In this document: piece after piece, positions 1 through 10,210 of the stretch | How the letters are laid out: the number at the start of each line of letters is the position of its first letter | How positions within the stretch are numbered: the stretch's first letter is position 1 | Assembly (NCBI RefSeq): GCF_030272615.1 | Contig: NC_081408.1 | Location: 607,035,673-607,082,672 of the forward strand | Source: Cryptomeria japonica | Lineage: Eukaryota > Streptophyta > Pinopsida > Cupressales > Cupressaceae | Direction: 5' to 3' | Length of the DNA: 47,000 nt | Program-made: the position numbers and the translations under genes | The notes under the pieces: model-generated | Database searches by the model: none | Told to the model about the DNA's origin: nothing | The model's input: only the letters and a program-made list of their open reading frames with translations

Positions 1-929
1 GCTTTGAATAGTTTGAACTTCCCAAGTGCTTCTGATTTTTCTCTGAGAAAAGTAACCCAACACATTCTAGAATAGTCATCAATGATTAGCATGAAATATC
101 TATCACCTTGTAAACTTTTAGTTCTAGCTGGACCACATAAATCAGTGTGAATTAAGTCAAGTGCATTATTGGATTTTTCTAGAATACTTTTGAAGGTGGC
201 TCTAACTTGTTTTCCAAATTGACATTCCTTACATACTGTATTGTGAGGTTTGACAATTTTAGGTAAATCTCTAACTACCTTAGTAGTACTGATTTTTACC
301 ATGCAATCAAAGTTTACATGACAAAGTCTCTTATGCCATAGCCAACTTTCATCAATATGTGCAATTAAGCATGTCTTTTCACTGTTATTCAAATGAAAGA
401 TATTACCTTTAGTTTGATTACCAGTTGCAATTTCTAAACCAATTCTATTCATGATTTTGCATTTTCTATTTTTAAATTGTAACTGAAATCCTTTCTCAAA
501 TAATTGAGCAACACTCAAAATATTATCATTTAAACCTTCAACATAGTAAACATTGTCAGTATTATGCTTTCCATCAAGAGATATTGTACCTTTACCTTTG
601 ATCAAACAAGCTTTATCATCTCTAAATCTCACTAGACCTCCATTATATTCTTGAAAGTTCAAGAATTTACTTTTATCTCTTGTCATATGATGTGAGCATC
701 CTGAGTCAATGATCCATTCATCCTTTGCTTCAACTTTAGCTGCCAAGGCCTGCTCTACCAATTGAATGGTAGGTGTCGATTGGTCTTCTGTTATAGAAAC
801 AAAAACCCATCCATTGTCTGTCGGATCCTCATCAGAATCATCAGTCACTCCTTCATCAGCAAGATAACAAGATTTGTCTTTATTCTTCTTAAATCTATAT
901 CTCTGATATTCAGGGTTAGACTTGTATGT
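1..929 (-). pseudogene. copia pol: protease, GAG-pre-integrase, integrase N-terminal part
   Basis: The minus-strand frame is open from 929 to the window edge. It continues the gag frame after a TGA at 930-932. The aspartic protease motif WIIDSGCSHHM (about 683-718) keeps the catalytic DSG. The GAG-pre-integrase motif WLWHKRLCHVNFD lies near 307-345 and is followed by the second half of the zinc-binding HHCC domain (CKECQFGK, about 215-240). The integrase core follows with HTDLCGP and IIDDYSRM, so the first two catalytic aspartates are present; the third acidic residue is off the window. In the family this polyprotein is cleaved by its own protease, and integrase inserts the cDNA. The in-frame stop before it means this copy cannot make a full Gag-Pol without readthrough. 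Confidence 0.88.
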
Positions 930-1823
930 TCATCTAGATTCTTCTCTTAGTCTAGCATGTCTATCAGGGCATCTTGAAGCCATGTGACCAATCTTATTAT
1001 AGTTAAAACATTTAAAAGGTGTTTTACCTTCATACTTACTTCCAACTGGACCTTTAGGCATTTTCCTTGCAAATAGTGCTTCAAGTTCTTCAAGTTCTTT
1101 CCTGCTTTCTTCAAGTTCTCTTGCATAAAAGGCTTTCCAATCAAATTTGTCAAATGATGATGCAGATGATGTTGATTCTTTAAAGGCTAAATCTATCTTT
1201 ATAGTAGCAACAGGACCAAATTCCTCAATTTCAAAGGCTGAAAGTTTTCCAATCAATGTATCTCTAGTTACTAATGTATTAGGCATTGTTCTTAACTCAT
1301 TTATAGTAGTGACTTTAATTTTATATTCTAGTGGAAATCCTCTTAAAACTTTTGAAACAACTTCATCTTCACTTAAGGTTCCTCCACAACATTTAATACC
1401 CAAAACAATTTCATTAACTCTTTCCATAAAAGCAGAAATCCTTTCATCTTCTTCCATTTTCAGATTTTCATACCTAACCCGGAAGCTTTCAAGATTTGCA
1501 ATTTTGACTGTGGAGTCTCCTTTATTTAGTGTTTCCAAATGATCCCAAATAGCTTTAGCAGTGGACCTATCTGATAATCACATGATTTGTTGATCAGTTA
1601 ATGCACTCAAAAGTGCTTCTCTTGCTTTGCAATCATTTTCTTCATCTTTTCCCAAGGTATGTGGATTAGGCTAACCGGGAGTAGGAGCAGTATAGCCATT
1701 CTTTGTAACTTCCCAAATGTCCTTTCCAATGCAATTTAAATGTGTCTCCATTATGATCTTCCATATGCCATAGTTGGTTCCATCAAGTTTAGGACTATGC
1801 TTCCTAAAATAGTTAGTAGACAT
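930..1823 (-). pseudogene. copia gag with UBN2-type core and eroded zinc knuckle
   Basis: The reading frame starts at ATG 1821-1823 (MSTNYFRKHSPKLDGTNYG), 42 bases after the PBS. The GTNYGIWK stretch and the later METLNKGDSTVKIANL and ERISAFMERVNEIV segments are typical of copia gag (DUF4219/UBN2 families), which forms the virus-like particle. Three stops break the single frame: TAG at 1671-1673, TGA at 1578-1580 and TGA at 930-932. The nucleic-acid-binding knuckle near 975-1020 reads CFNYNKIGHMASRC; the second cysteine of CX2CX4HX4C has become tyrosine. I infer a recently inactivated gag. Confidence 0.88.
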
Positions 1824-1865
1824 TGGATCTCCTCAAGCTGTTAAACTTTTGCAAAAGAGGACTAA

Positions 1866-1877
1866 GCTTTGACACCA
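1866..1877 (-). other. Primer-binding site of element A
   Basis: The minus strand reads TGGTGTCAAAGC, two mismatches from the copia consensus TGGTATCAGAGC that pairs with the 3' end of initiator Met tRNA. It lies two bases inside the LTR end at 1880. Confidence 0.8.
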
Positions 1878-1879
1878 AT

Positions 1880-2939
1880 TGTTAGGTCCCAGAGACAACT
1901 AAGAGGGGGGGGTGAATCAGTTGTCAAATAAATTCAAACCAAAACAACTTAACTAGCTTATTGCTTAATACCGATAAACTAGTCTTTTATACTGGTGGAT
2001 AGCTTTATCAGATAAGTGCAATACCGGTAAAGATTAATACATGAAATAAAAAGACAAAGTCATCCAAAACACTTAACACCAATATTTGTACGTGGAAACC
2101 CTGTAAGGGGAAAAACCATGGTGCGAAACCTTACCCACAATCAGATGATACTACTACAGATAGTAAGTGTATACAAATGGGGTTTGCACATGCAGAAAGG
2201 CCAAGTACCTATAGCTCACTGCTCAAACACAAAATAGGAGTCACACTGACTACAATTGGATGGTTAAATCCAATAAGAATGTACTGCTCAAAATAGCATC
2301 TTCATATGCTAGATTCAGTACCAGTGTAGTTCTAATATGATTTCACAAAAACCTTGCTTCACCTTCAAATGATGTCTGCATGTATAGCTCTGCTTATTCT
2401 CGCATATACCTTCTCACAATTCTTCTTCGCATTCCACACCCGATCTTACAAATAAGATCTTACATTTATATCATAACCTAGGACCAATTTTAGTAGGTCA
2501 GCTCTAAAAGATATTACAATACAAAATCAATTTATAATTAAAACAATATCCAATGCAATAACTGATTCAACATGTTGGCTTGATGTATTTACAACAATAA
2601 TAAATCATCTCCATAGCGTGTCATGCTGATGTGGAAAAGATAATCCTGATAGTGTATAACTTGGACCTATTTTCTGATAACAGCAAATATGCAAATATGA
2701 ATATGCCAATAAACAAATATCCAAGACAAAGTGTCCAAATGATGTCTTTGACATCCCAAGTGTTTTCCATGCCATTCCAAGTGCCGGTGATCATTATATC
2801 CTGCCGGCGTACCAGATATCAGTGACTGTGCATGAGTTATTCACTTGATGGTGAATGTTGCTGATTCTCCAAAGTGCCAGAGTTGATAAGTGTTAGTAGG
2901 TGTTGACATCAATGACAAAACCATACCAAAATACCAACA
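1880..2939 (-). repeat. 5' LTR of copia element A
   Basis: The repeat begins TGTTAGGTCC and ends ATACCAACA, giving the TG...CA ends in either orientation; length is 1060 bp. It contains the G-run motif followed by GGTGAATCAG near its gag-proximal end and the ATCAATGACAAAAC motif at its outer end. Both recur in the LTRs at 18029, 20892, 23282 and 26651, so all five belong to related copia families. The 3' partner is outside the window. Confidence 0.85.
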
Positions 2940-3157
2940 AGTTGACATGCACGAGATAGGTGTCATGAATACTGTAGTTGGTGAAGTGTTGTCAATGAAG
3001 TAGGTAGTGACTGGTCAACACTAAAGTCGATAGCATGACTCATAGTTTGAGAGTAGAAGGGTGCGGCTTGAGACTAATCAGAGGACAGATATCTGATTTA
3101 GTGGCTTCATGATCAAGGTTGAGTGTCCAAGTGTTGATCGATTTAGGTGAAGCTATA
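2940..3157. other. Unassigned 218-bp spacer
   Basis: This stretch lies between the outer end of copia LTR A and the point where the two gypsy LTR copies begin to match. I see no ORF, repeat or match to the rest of the window. It may be older host DNA, or part of a gypsy LTR that the second copy lacks. Confidence 0.5.
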
Positions 3158-6100
3158 TACTTTCATTTTTGTATCAGTTAAAGTAGCTATTTTCATGAGC
3201 GTACCATTTGCACTCAGTCTGAATTTTGGTTGATATGAGTATTCAAAGATTTGATATGTAGTTCAAGGTACCTATGCCTCAAATTTAAGGATCTATGGAG
3301 ATTGTTTGATATTTTAAAGACAAGCATCATGACTTGCCTGAGCATTGACTTCATCAGGCCCGCAGTGCTGACAAAGCCAGTTGGTCATTTTTGACAATTA
3401 ATATCTCTTCACTCGGGATTTGTCTTGAAAAATAATTTGTTAGAATTCATTCTTGTATATGAAAGTACATGCCTGTTAGATGGCGAGGTCTAGAAAGGTG
3501 TTTTGACCGGTTTGAAAATTATGTCTTTGCAATTAAATGCGAAAATGTGGCGTAGGCGCCTGAAAGTTGCAAAATTCAGTTTGATGATCCGAACACAATG
3601 CCGATCATTTCTAGAGGTATGTTTATGGTTCTTGAGATATTTCAAAGGTCAATTGCATGAAAATGAATTTTTTTTTTAGCCTGACCCACTTTGGGGCCCG
3701 AACTAGCTCATGCCCGTGCATTATTTTTATGGCAAAAATGTTCTTAAGTAAATGACTTCATCATGCATAAAGATAAGGGAATGTATAGCAATGTTATTAT
3801 AAATTCTTGTTGAATGTTCTAGTCCTAGTATGGAAGAGGAAGAGATTGGCATGGTCAATAAGATAATTGACAAATGAACCTTAGACTTGAAAACAACATA
3901 CTATATTGTCATTAAGAATGTAAAAGATGGAGGTTTGGAGAAGAATTTAAATATTTTAAAAGAAAAGTGAACATTAACTATAATAAAACAGTAGATTTTC
4001 TTCAATAAAATAAGAATGGAATGCTAGCAACAACAAATGCAATGGCCATCTAAACTTCAGCAAATACATTGGTTACTGAAAGCCCAAATTCCATTACTTT
4101 TTTTTAATTTCTCCTAGTGCAGTAGTGAATAAAATCATTAGAAAATAGCAGCAAGTTGCAATTGGCAAATGAATGCCAGTCAAATCCCTATTTCATGTGG
4201 TAGCTATGTTTGGAAAGGGAGCATTAAAAAATTTAAGAAAATGCAAATGGTGTTAAAGCATTCCTCCCTGTTGTGCGTTGAAACCCCAATTGCAATATGG
4301 CGTGGCTGCTAAAAGGCCAAATAAACTTCTCCAGCAAATGCAATGGCTGGCAAAGAGCCAAATTCCACAGATTTTACCAGCATCTTCCTCTGTGGTAAAG
4401 GGGATTAAAACATTAAGGAAATGCACATGGACAACCATTGAAAACTCTCAACAAATCCAATTAAATGGATTAGAACCTTCAGTAAAATCGTAAATGGGGC
4501 AGCATAGAGTCATTTAAATTTCAAAGTAGTTGTAGTTGGAAGATGTAAAGCCAGTCCAAAACTAAGAGACACTCCAAACAAGTGCACTTCCAGGCAAACT
4601 TGAAAACCCCCAAATACATGTAGCTGGAGATGGGGTAGAATGTTGTTGGAAGGGCATTTAAAATCAAAGCAAATGATGTTAGTAGGTGTATAACCATCCT
4701 TTCCTCCCACACAACAAGCAAGAAAGGAAAAGAAGCTTCGAGGCAAATTTCATTGGCAGCCATTAAAACACTCATGAAAGCTTCAGAAATGAATTTTCAG
4801 GCAAAATGCATTAGCCCACATTGGCTATGGAGGGGAAAATTTTAATATTTAAATACAACACTCCACACTACCATAGTGTTAAAGCCTCGAGAGGCTTTTG
4901 GCAAATGGTTCTTGTTGGGCACCCAAGAAAACCCCATGCGCGTGGGTGTGCTTCCCAAGGTGACCAAGGAGGTCGAGTGTTGACCAAGTGGACCCCACGT
5001 AGGCACGGATCCTGATGGAGGTGAGTTTTGCAAACAAAATGCAAGTTGAAAATCAAGAAAGTTGTCGGAGATCTATGATGCACGTGGATTCGTGAAGGGA
5101 AGATGCTCAAAGAATACCCTTCGTGAAAAGCACATGCGAAAAGCCAAGGTTAAAGACCATGCAAGTTTAGCAAGATCCCACGACCAGTGTGACTTCGTGA
5201 CCCTAAGATGCAAGTCTGTTAGCCATTGTGAAATGGTGAAAGACAGATGGTAGGTCCAAGTGGAGTTCCAGCTCACAAGTCCCATTCAGTGGTGCTGAGG
5301 TGATGATGACATGGCAATGACGTGGCGTACAGATGGCAGTCCAGTGGTGCATAGGTGGCAGTGACGAGGCAGTCCAGGTGGCTAATCAGTGAGGTGTCAT
5401 CCCAGTGGATCCCATAAGTAAATCAAAGACTGCCATGTGGTTGGGCATCAGAAGCCAAAAATGGGAGAAAAATCAAAATTAAATTATATAGTGCAGACTA
5501 TATAAAAAATTCAAAAATTTAAATGATCGTGCACCTAAAGTGGACTAATTCGCTCAAAGGCTTATGTTTGGCCGAAATGGCAAGTATTATATATTGTCGA
5601 AAATCTCCCAAGATGAGGAATGTAGTTATGGAGTTAGATTCAACAAATATGGGATATTTTGAGAGAAGTTTCCATGGGAAGGAGGAAGGAATTGAAATTC
5701 AGTTGGAAAAGAGACACTTGGCAATTTTGGTTGCAGACCTAATCTTTTTCCCTCTCCTTCTTATTCTCATTTTCTTCTCATTGTAATGGTTCCAGAAATT
5801 TGGAGAAATGCTCCAGATTTTGATGGTTTCTAATTCTGAGTATTCTTGAAGATTGTACAGGGCAGGGGTTTTCTTTGAGTAATGGAGTTTAATTCTTGTT
5901 GTAGGTGTTCTTAGTTGCAGGTTCTTGTGTATGTAAGGCATACATAAATTCACACAATATTGTCTCTAGATTTGTATTTCCATTTTATTCAAATCAGATC
6001 CTCAAGGAGGATGAAATTTGTTATCTCGAGGAGATAGTTGTGATTGTTTGCAAGGATTCTTCAAGGAAGGATTTAAATTATGTAATAAATCATGAATAAT

Positions 6101-6645
6101 GGAATATAGTTTCAAGATTTGATGATTTTGTGAATGATCTTAGTAATGCATTTATGCAAGGCATTAAATGTGGGAATACTTAAGAATGAAGATGGATCTG
6201 TAGTATAAGTTTTCATCTATAGTTTGATTTGTGACTCCTTTGCCCTTGGATAAGGCACTGATCTTGCAATTGAAGGGATTCTCAAATAATTTAAAATCCA
6301 ACATCAAATTATCTTTCTTTGTTTTATGTTCTATGGGAATGTTTCATCCATCTCATGATTCAAACATTGTTGAGTTGCAAGTATGGATCTAGCCCATCTA
6401 CAGTAACCTCTTAATTTTTGAACCTTTTGAGATCCATCTACTTTTATTGATACAGTCTTGTGTGTAATAGGTCTGATTAAATGCATCAAAGGTATACCCA
6501 CCTAGGTTTTGCAGAGCCTAAAGTGTAGAAGGATTTAGATCCTTGTCATGTTGTCCAAGCCCTGAGGTTCTTCATAGATTGAATTGGCTACTTCATAGAT
6601 CAATTGCAGGTGTACTTGGGTTAATCATTTTTGATGAACAACAAA
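3158..6645 (+). repeat. 5' LTR of the gypsy element (about 3.5 kb)
   Basis: Positions 3158-5685 match 10211-12702 almost throughout. The copy then continues, without a partner, to about 6645, where AACAACA precedes a PBS-like sequence. The unmatched 960 bp are read as LTR because the second copy was cut at 12702. The 5' limit is uncertain: the LTR2 copy begins TGTACTTTC and this one TATACTTTC. Short ORFs inside (for example 4253-4438, 4510-4746 and 5523-5786) are LTR sequence, not genes. Confidence 0.8.
5499..5507 (+). promoter_or_regulatory. TATA box of gypsy LTR1
   Basis: TATATAAAA follows ATTATATAGTGCAGAC. The same sequence occurs at the matching place in LTR2 (12526-12534). Placement inside an LTR and conservation in both copies make it the likely core promoter for the genomic transcript. 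Confidence 0.6.
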
Positions 6646-6647
6646 AA

Positions 6648-6666
6648 TGGTGACTCTGCCGTGGAG
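6648..6666 (+). other. Primer-binding site of the gypsy element
   Basis: TGGTGACTCTGCCGTGGAG directly follows the AACAACA end of LTR1. It resembles the TGGCGACTCTGC class of PBS seen in long gypsy elements of plants. I do not assign the tRNA with certainty. A second, shorter copy of the core (GTGGCGACTCTG) lies near 6886. Confidence 0.6.
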
Positions 6667-7356
6667 GTGTTGTAATAACTCATGTTGAATCGAATCCCAA
6701 AGTTGTGCCTATCCAATTTGAGGTAACAGTCATAAAAGCATTATAAATCTGAAACCATTTTCAGATCTATAGTTATTTGCTTGGTAGTGTTGTGTGCCAT
6801 GTGTTGAAAGTTTGTTATCCTTTTATCTTTGTGTGAGTCTAGATCTGTTCATGTTCTATAAATGATTTTATAAATTCTCACAACAATGAGTGGCGACTCT
6901 GAAAGATCTCTGCACTAGTGTGCATTATTGTAAAAAAATTAAAAGATTTGGTGAACTTGCATCAAAGAGTTAGTAGTTTCTTGCGGTTTTATGATTTTAG
7001 ATCACAAAGAATTTATTGAAGATATTTTCCTCCACGAAGGAGGTGGCAACTTTGTATGAAGATCAGTGTATAATGTTAGAAGATCTCATAAAGATCTTAC
7101 CAAATATCAGAGCAGCAACAACAGCAAATTGACTCCAGGTATTCCTCATTTTTGAGGTAGTTATTTGTTCCTTATTAGGTGAAAAAGTCACCATAAAAAG
7201 GAAAAGAAATTTATACTTCACATATTTCCTATTTTGAAAAGTTTCACTTAAATCATGGGTGAAGTATTTTGAATAATAGAGAAGATAAACTCTAGCTGCA
7301 AATAAATTTTATTGGTTGAAAATAGTGAATGTATTCAGGCAAGATTGCAGCTAGTA
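6667..7356 (+). other. Untranslated leader of the gypsy element
   Basis: This 690-base stretch lies between the PBS and the gag start. It has no ORF of note and no protein motif. The PBS-core echo near 6886 is its only recognisable feature. Confidence 0.5.
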
Positions 7357-9396
7357 ATGGATTGTTGTAGAAATTTCTCTATTAAAGGTTATGTGCCATT
7401 TTGTTTTGATGGCATACTTGGTTACCCGAATCAGATTCCAAGTGACATTAGGAAGCATTTACCATTGTTTAATGGGGACTAGTTACAATCAGCTAGAATG
7501 CATGTGCAAAATTTTGTTGATTTAATGAATGATTATGAAATTTGTCATGAGGATGTTTGCATGAAGTTGTTTGTGCAGAGCTTGAAAGGGGATGCCAGGA
7601 TTTGGTTCTCATTTTTGTAGGAAGCTTCTATTCCCTCATGGGAAGAATTGGTTGCATCTTTTCTTGAGCAATTTGTTGAGAGAATAAACTTTAATGATGC
7701 ACTAAGGAAATTGATGGAGATCAGAATTGAGGGAGGTGAGTTAGTGCCAGCCTTCAATGTTAGATTTTCCAAAGCACTGGTTGAGATCCCACAAGGGTAT
7801 AAACTAAATGATGAGGTGTCTTTAGTGATTTATTTGGATGCCTTTGGAAGTAAGATGAGTTACAGATTGAGGGATAAAGAGCCAAAGACATTACATCAGG
7901 CATTTGTGACAGCCACGGACATAGAGAAAAATTTAAAATATGGCATTCCTAAAAGACTTGTATCTACTGGTGTCTACTGTCATAGTGTTTGTAATGCTGC
8001 AACTAAGTGTGAAGTGAGGAATAATGTTCAGATTTTTGGTGTTCATACTTGTGTTGGCAACCATGATAATTTAATTCCCTATAAAAATTAGGGTTGTTTG
8101 GTGCAAACAATGGTTGATCCTCACTTAGATATTGATAATGTCAATTGTGTTGAAGATGAAATAAAATTATTTTCAGATTTCACTTCTTATAATCATATTG
8201 ATGATCTTTCTAATATGAAAGTTATGCACAAAGGTAATTCAGAAAATCTCAATGGTACATATGATTGCAATGAAAATATAGCACACATTGATGAACAATT
8301 TTTTATGGAATCTCACATGGAACAGCAAAGTGCAATGCAATTCCAGAAGATTGCAGAACTTAGGAAAGCTCTTGAAGTTGTGGACAAGAAAGTTCAAATG
8401 TTGGAGAGCCTTAAAGTTATTAATGAAGACCTTTTGCAATATGGTGAAGAGGATTTTTTAGAAAAGGACTGTGAACTGAATGCTTATACAATTGATGAAC
8501 AATATGTTGATCTAACAGATGGTTTTATGACAAAAAATTTAAGTGAACATGTTGGATATTCATCAGATGAAGTAGATGGCAGTGATATTCATCTTCATTC
8601 TTTAATTGATGATGAGTGTTCCATTGGTAAAAAAGATCAATTGTGGCAAGATAAGTATGACTATTTTGATTCTCAGAATGATGGTCATAGGGTGAAATTT
8701 TGTGGTTGTGAAACATGGAACACTGAGGATAGTTCCAACCAAGTTTCAATTTCTTCCTTGTTTGATGAAGATGATTATGATGATCAAATGGATGGTATCT
8801 TTAGCAATTTTTCTAATGTTTTATTCAATGTTGATATAGATATGGACCAACCACTTCATTGTCATAATGTTCATAAGGGGATTCTCCATTTGGTTTCTAA
8901 CCCTTTGTATGAAGAAATAATTGATTAGCCAAATGTTGTAAATGATGAACCAGTCCATGATGCTGATACCATTCCATGCAACAGTGACATGTGTAAAGAT
9001 GGAGATTTTTGTAATGGGTTGCTTGCCAATGTACTTGAACCTCATCTTCAAGTTTTTCATGCGAAGATGAGTGAATGTGCAAATCTTACTTCAGATTATA
9101 TGCTTGAGCTAGAGGTATGTTCATTTTTTCAAGAGTGGGATCTTAAAGATGCTGATTTATTTCACTTAGTAGATGATGAAAAGAATGGATACGTTTTAGT
9201 AGTTGATCATGAAAGTAAGGTTCAAAATTATGTTCATGATGGGTATGCATATAATGCTGATTGGAAAAGCATGCAGAAAGATGTGTGTCGTAATAGAAGC
9301 ATTTTTTTGATGATCAATGTTTGCTTCAGATTGTTTACATTATTCAGTGATGAGAATCAGATTTTTGATAAGGGAAAGAGTTGGTTTAGACTTTAA
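7357..9396 (+). pseudogene. Ty3/gypsy gag-like reading frame broken by four TAG codons
   Basis: A single frame runs 680 codons from ATG 7357 to TAA 9394-9396. It is interrupted only by TAG at 7480-7482, 7618-7620, 8089-8091 and 8926-8928. Residues about 30-245 match the retrotransposon Gag family (PF03732 type): RKHLPLFNGD, then KLFVQSLKGDARIWF, SWEELVASFLEQF and ALRKLMEIRIEGGE. The rest is acidic with a short coiled-coil (about 8338-8440, KIAELRKALEVVDKKVQM). I see no CX2CX4HX4C knuckle and no protease motif. In the family this protein forms the particle that packages RNA. Because all four breaks are TAG in one unshifted frame, decay is by substitution rather than indel. Confidence 0.85.
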
Positions 9397-10210
9397 TGGC
9401 TGGGAGCCATTTTATAAGTATGTTTGTATATCTTGTATAGTCGCTTTGCTTTCGGTTGTGTGGTTTTCAATAAAGTGCCTTTTTGTTCTAGTAGAATAAG
9501 GAACCTTTGTATTTGAGAAGAGAAGTGATCCGTTTTTGGGTGGTTTGCTCTACCATAGATCCTGAATTCTTGTGTTGATCTCACAATAAGCCATTCCCCA
9601 GTCAGAGCCACTATTGGGACTCATTAAATTTGAGTCAAGTTTTGAGGCCCATTTCAAAAAATTTCTCTGCATCTCCAAATGATCAGAAAATGAGTCAGTT
9701 TGAATGGCCTAGTTAGAGAGACGGTGAAATGGAGCCAGTTGATCTTCAAAGGGTAAGGCTTGGGAAGTGTGTCCTATACCTTTCATTTGGCCTATGTAGT
9801 GTGTTGCAACTTTTAGTTTTTAGTTTGCATCAGTTTATCAGGTACCCATTTCAAGGGGTGAGCTGAAAGTGCATTTTAAGCACATATGCAAATTTTATTA
9901 AGTAGCCTACTTTGAGCTCCTATATCTTTTTCCTTGTTGATCATCATATTGAAATTCAAAATGGATGTAATTCTATGCATAAATGTGAGCCTCCATGCAG
10001 TTTGTGTTGTTTGACAAGTCCCTGTTTCAGCAGCTAGTCGGAGCCCTATTTTTGCATAAGTGTAAAAGTTGCCTCAGTAAGTGTTATGTCAGAATGTTTG
10101 TTCCGAGCTATTACTGGTATAAATGATAAGCTATGTTTCAAATTTCAAGCTCTTGCCAATCTGCTTGATCAGTTTTCAAAAGGGTTTCTTGAGCCATCTT
10201 TTTCAATGAT
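9397..10210 (+). other. Region between gag and gypsy LTR2
   Basis: No pol sequence is found in these 814 bases, and the short ORF at 10086-10310 has no recognisable domain. The polypurine tract should lie here just before LTR2, but no clean one touches 10211. Purine-rich runs occur at about 9518-9528 and GGGACTCATT at about 9617. The true LTR2 start could therefore be near 9530-9630, with LTR1 truncated at 3158. Confidence 0.5.

Larger units (their letters stand above)
1..2939 (-). mobile_element. Ty1/copia element A, 5' part (cut by window edge)
   Basis: Reading on the minus strand, the order is 5' LTR (1880-2939), a Met-type primer-binding site, gag, zinc knuckle, protease, GAG-pre-integrase and the start of integrase, which runs off the window at position 1. 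The order protease then integrase before RT is the copia order. The RT, RNase H and 3' LTR lie outside, so age and target duplication cannot be judged. Gag has three stop codons, yet the following 309 codons of pol are open, so decay is mild compared with the other copia copies here. Confidence 0.9.

Noticed and set aside
1147-1542. 131-codon plus-strand ORF
   Set aside because: Shadow of the minus-strand copia gag of element A.
4253-5285. Cluster of 60-84 codon ORFs, several repeated at 11570-12475
   Set aside because: They lie in both gypsy LTR copies, overlap in several frames and have no domain; similarity reflects the LTR duplication.
6880-6900. Second PBS-like GTGGCGACTCTG as the true gypsy PBS
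   Set aside because: No LTR-like end (CA) with matching context lies just before it; 6648 follows AACAACA directly. Kept only as an echo.
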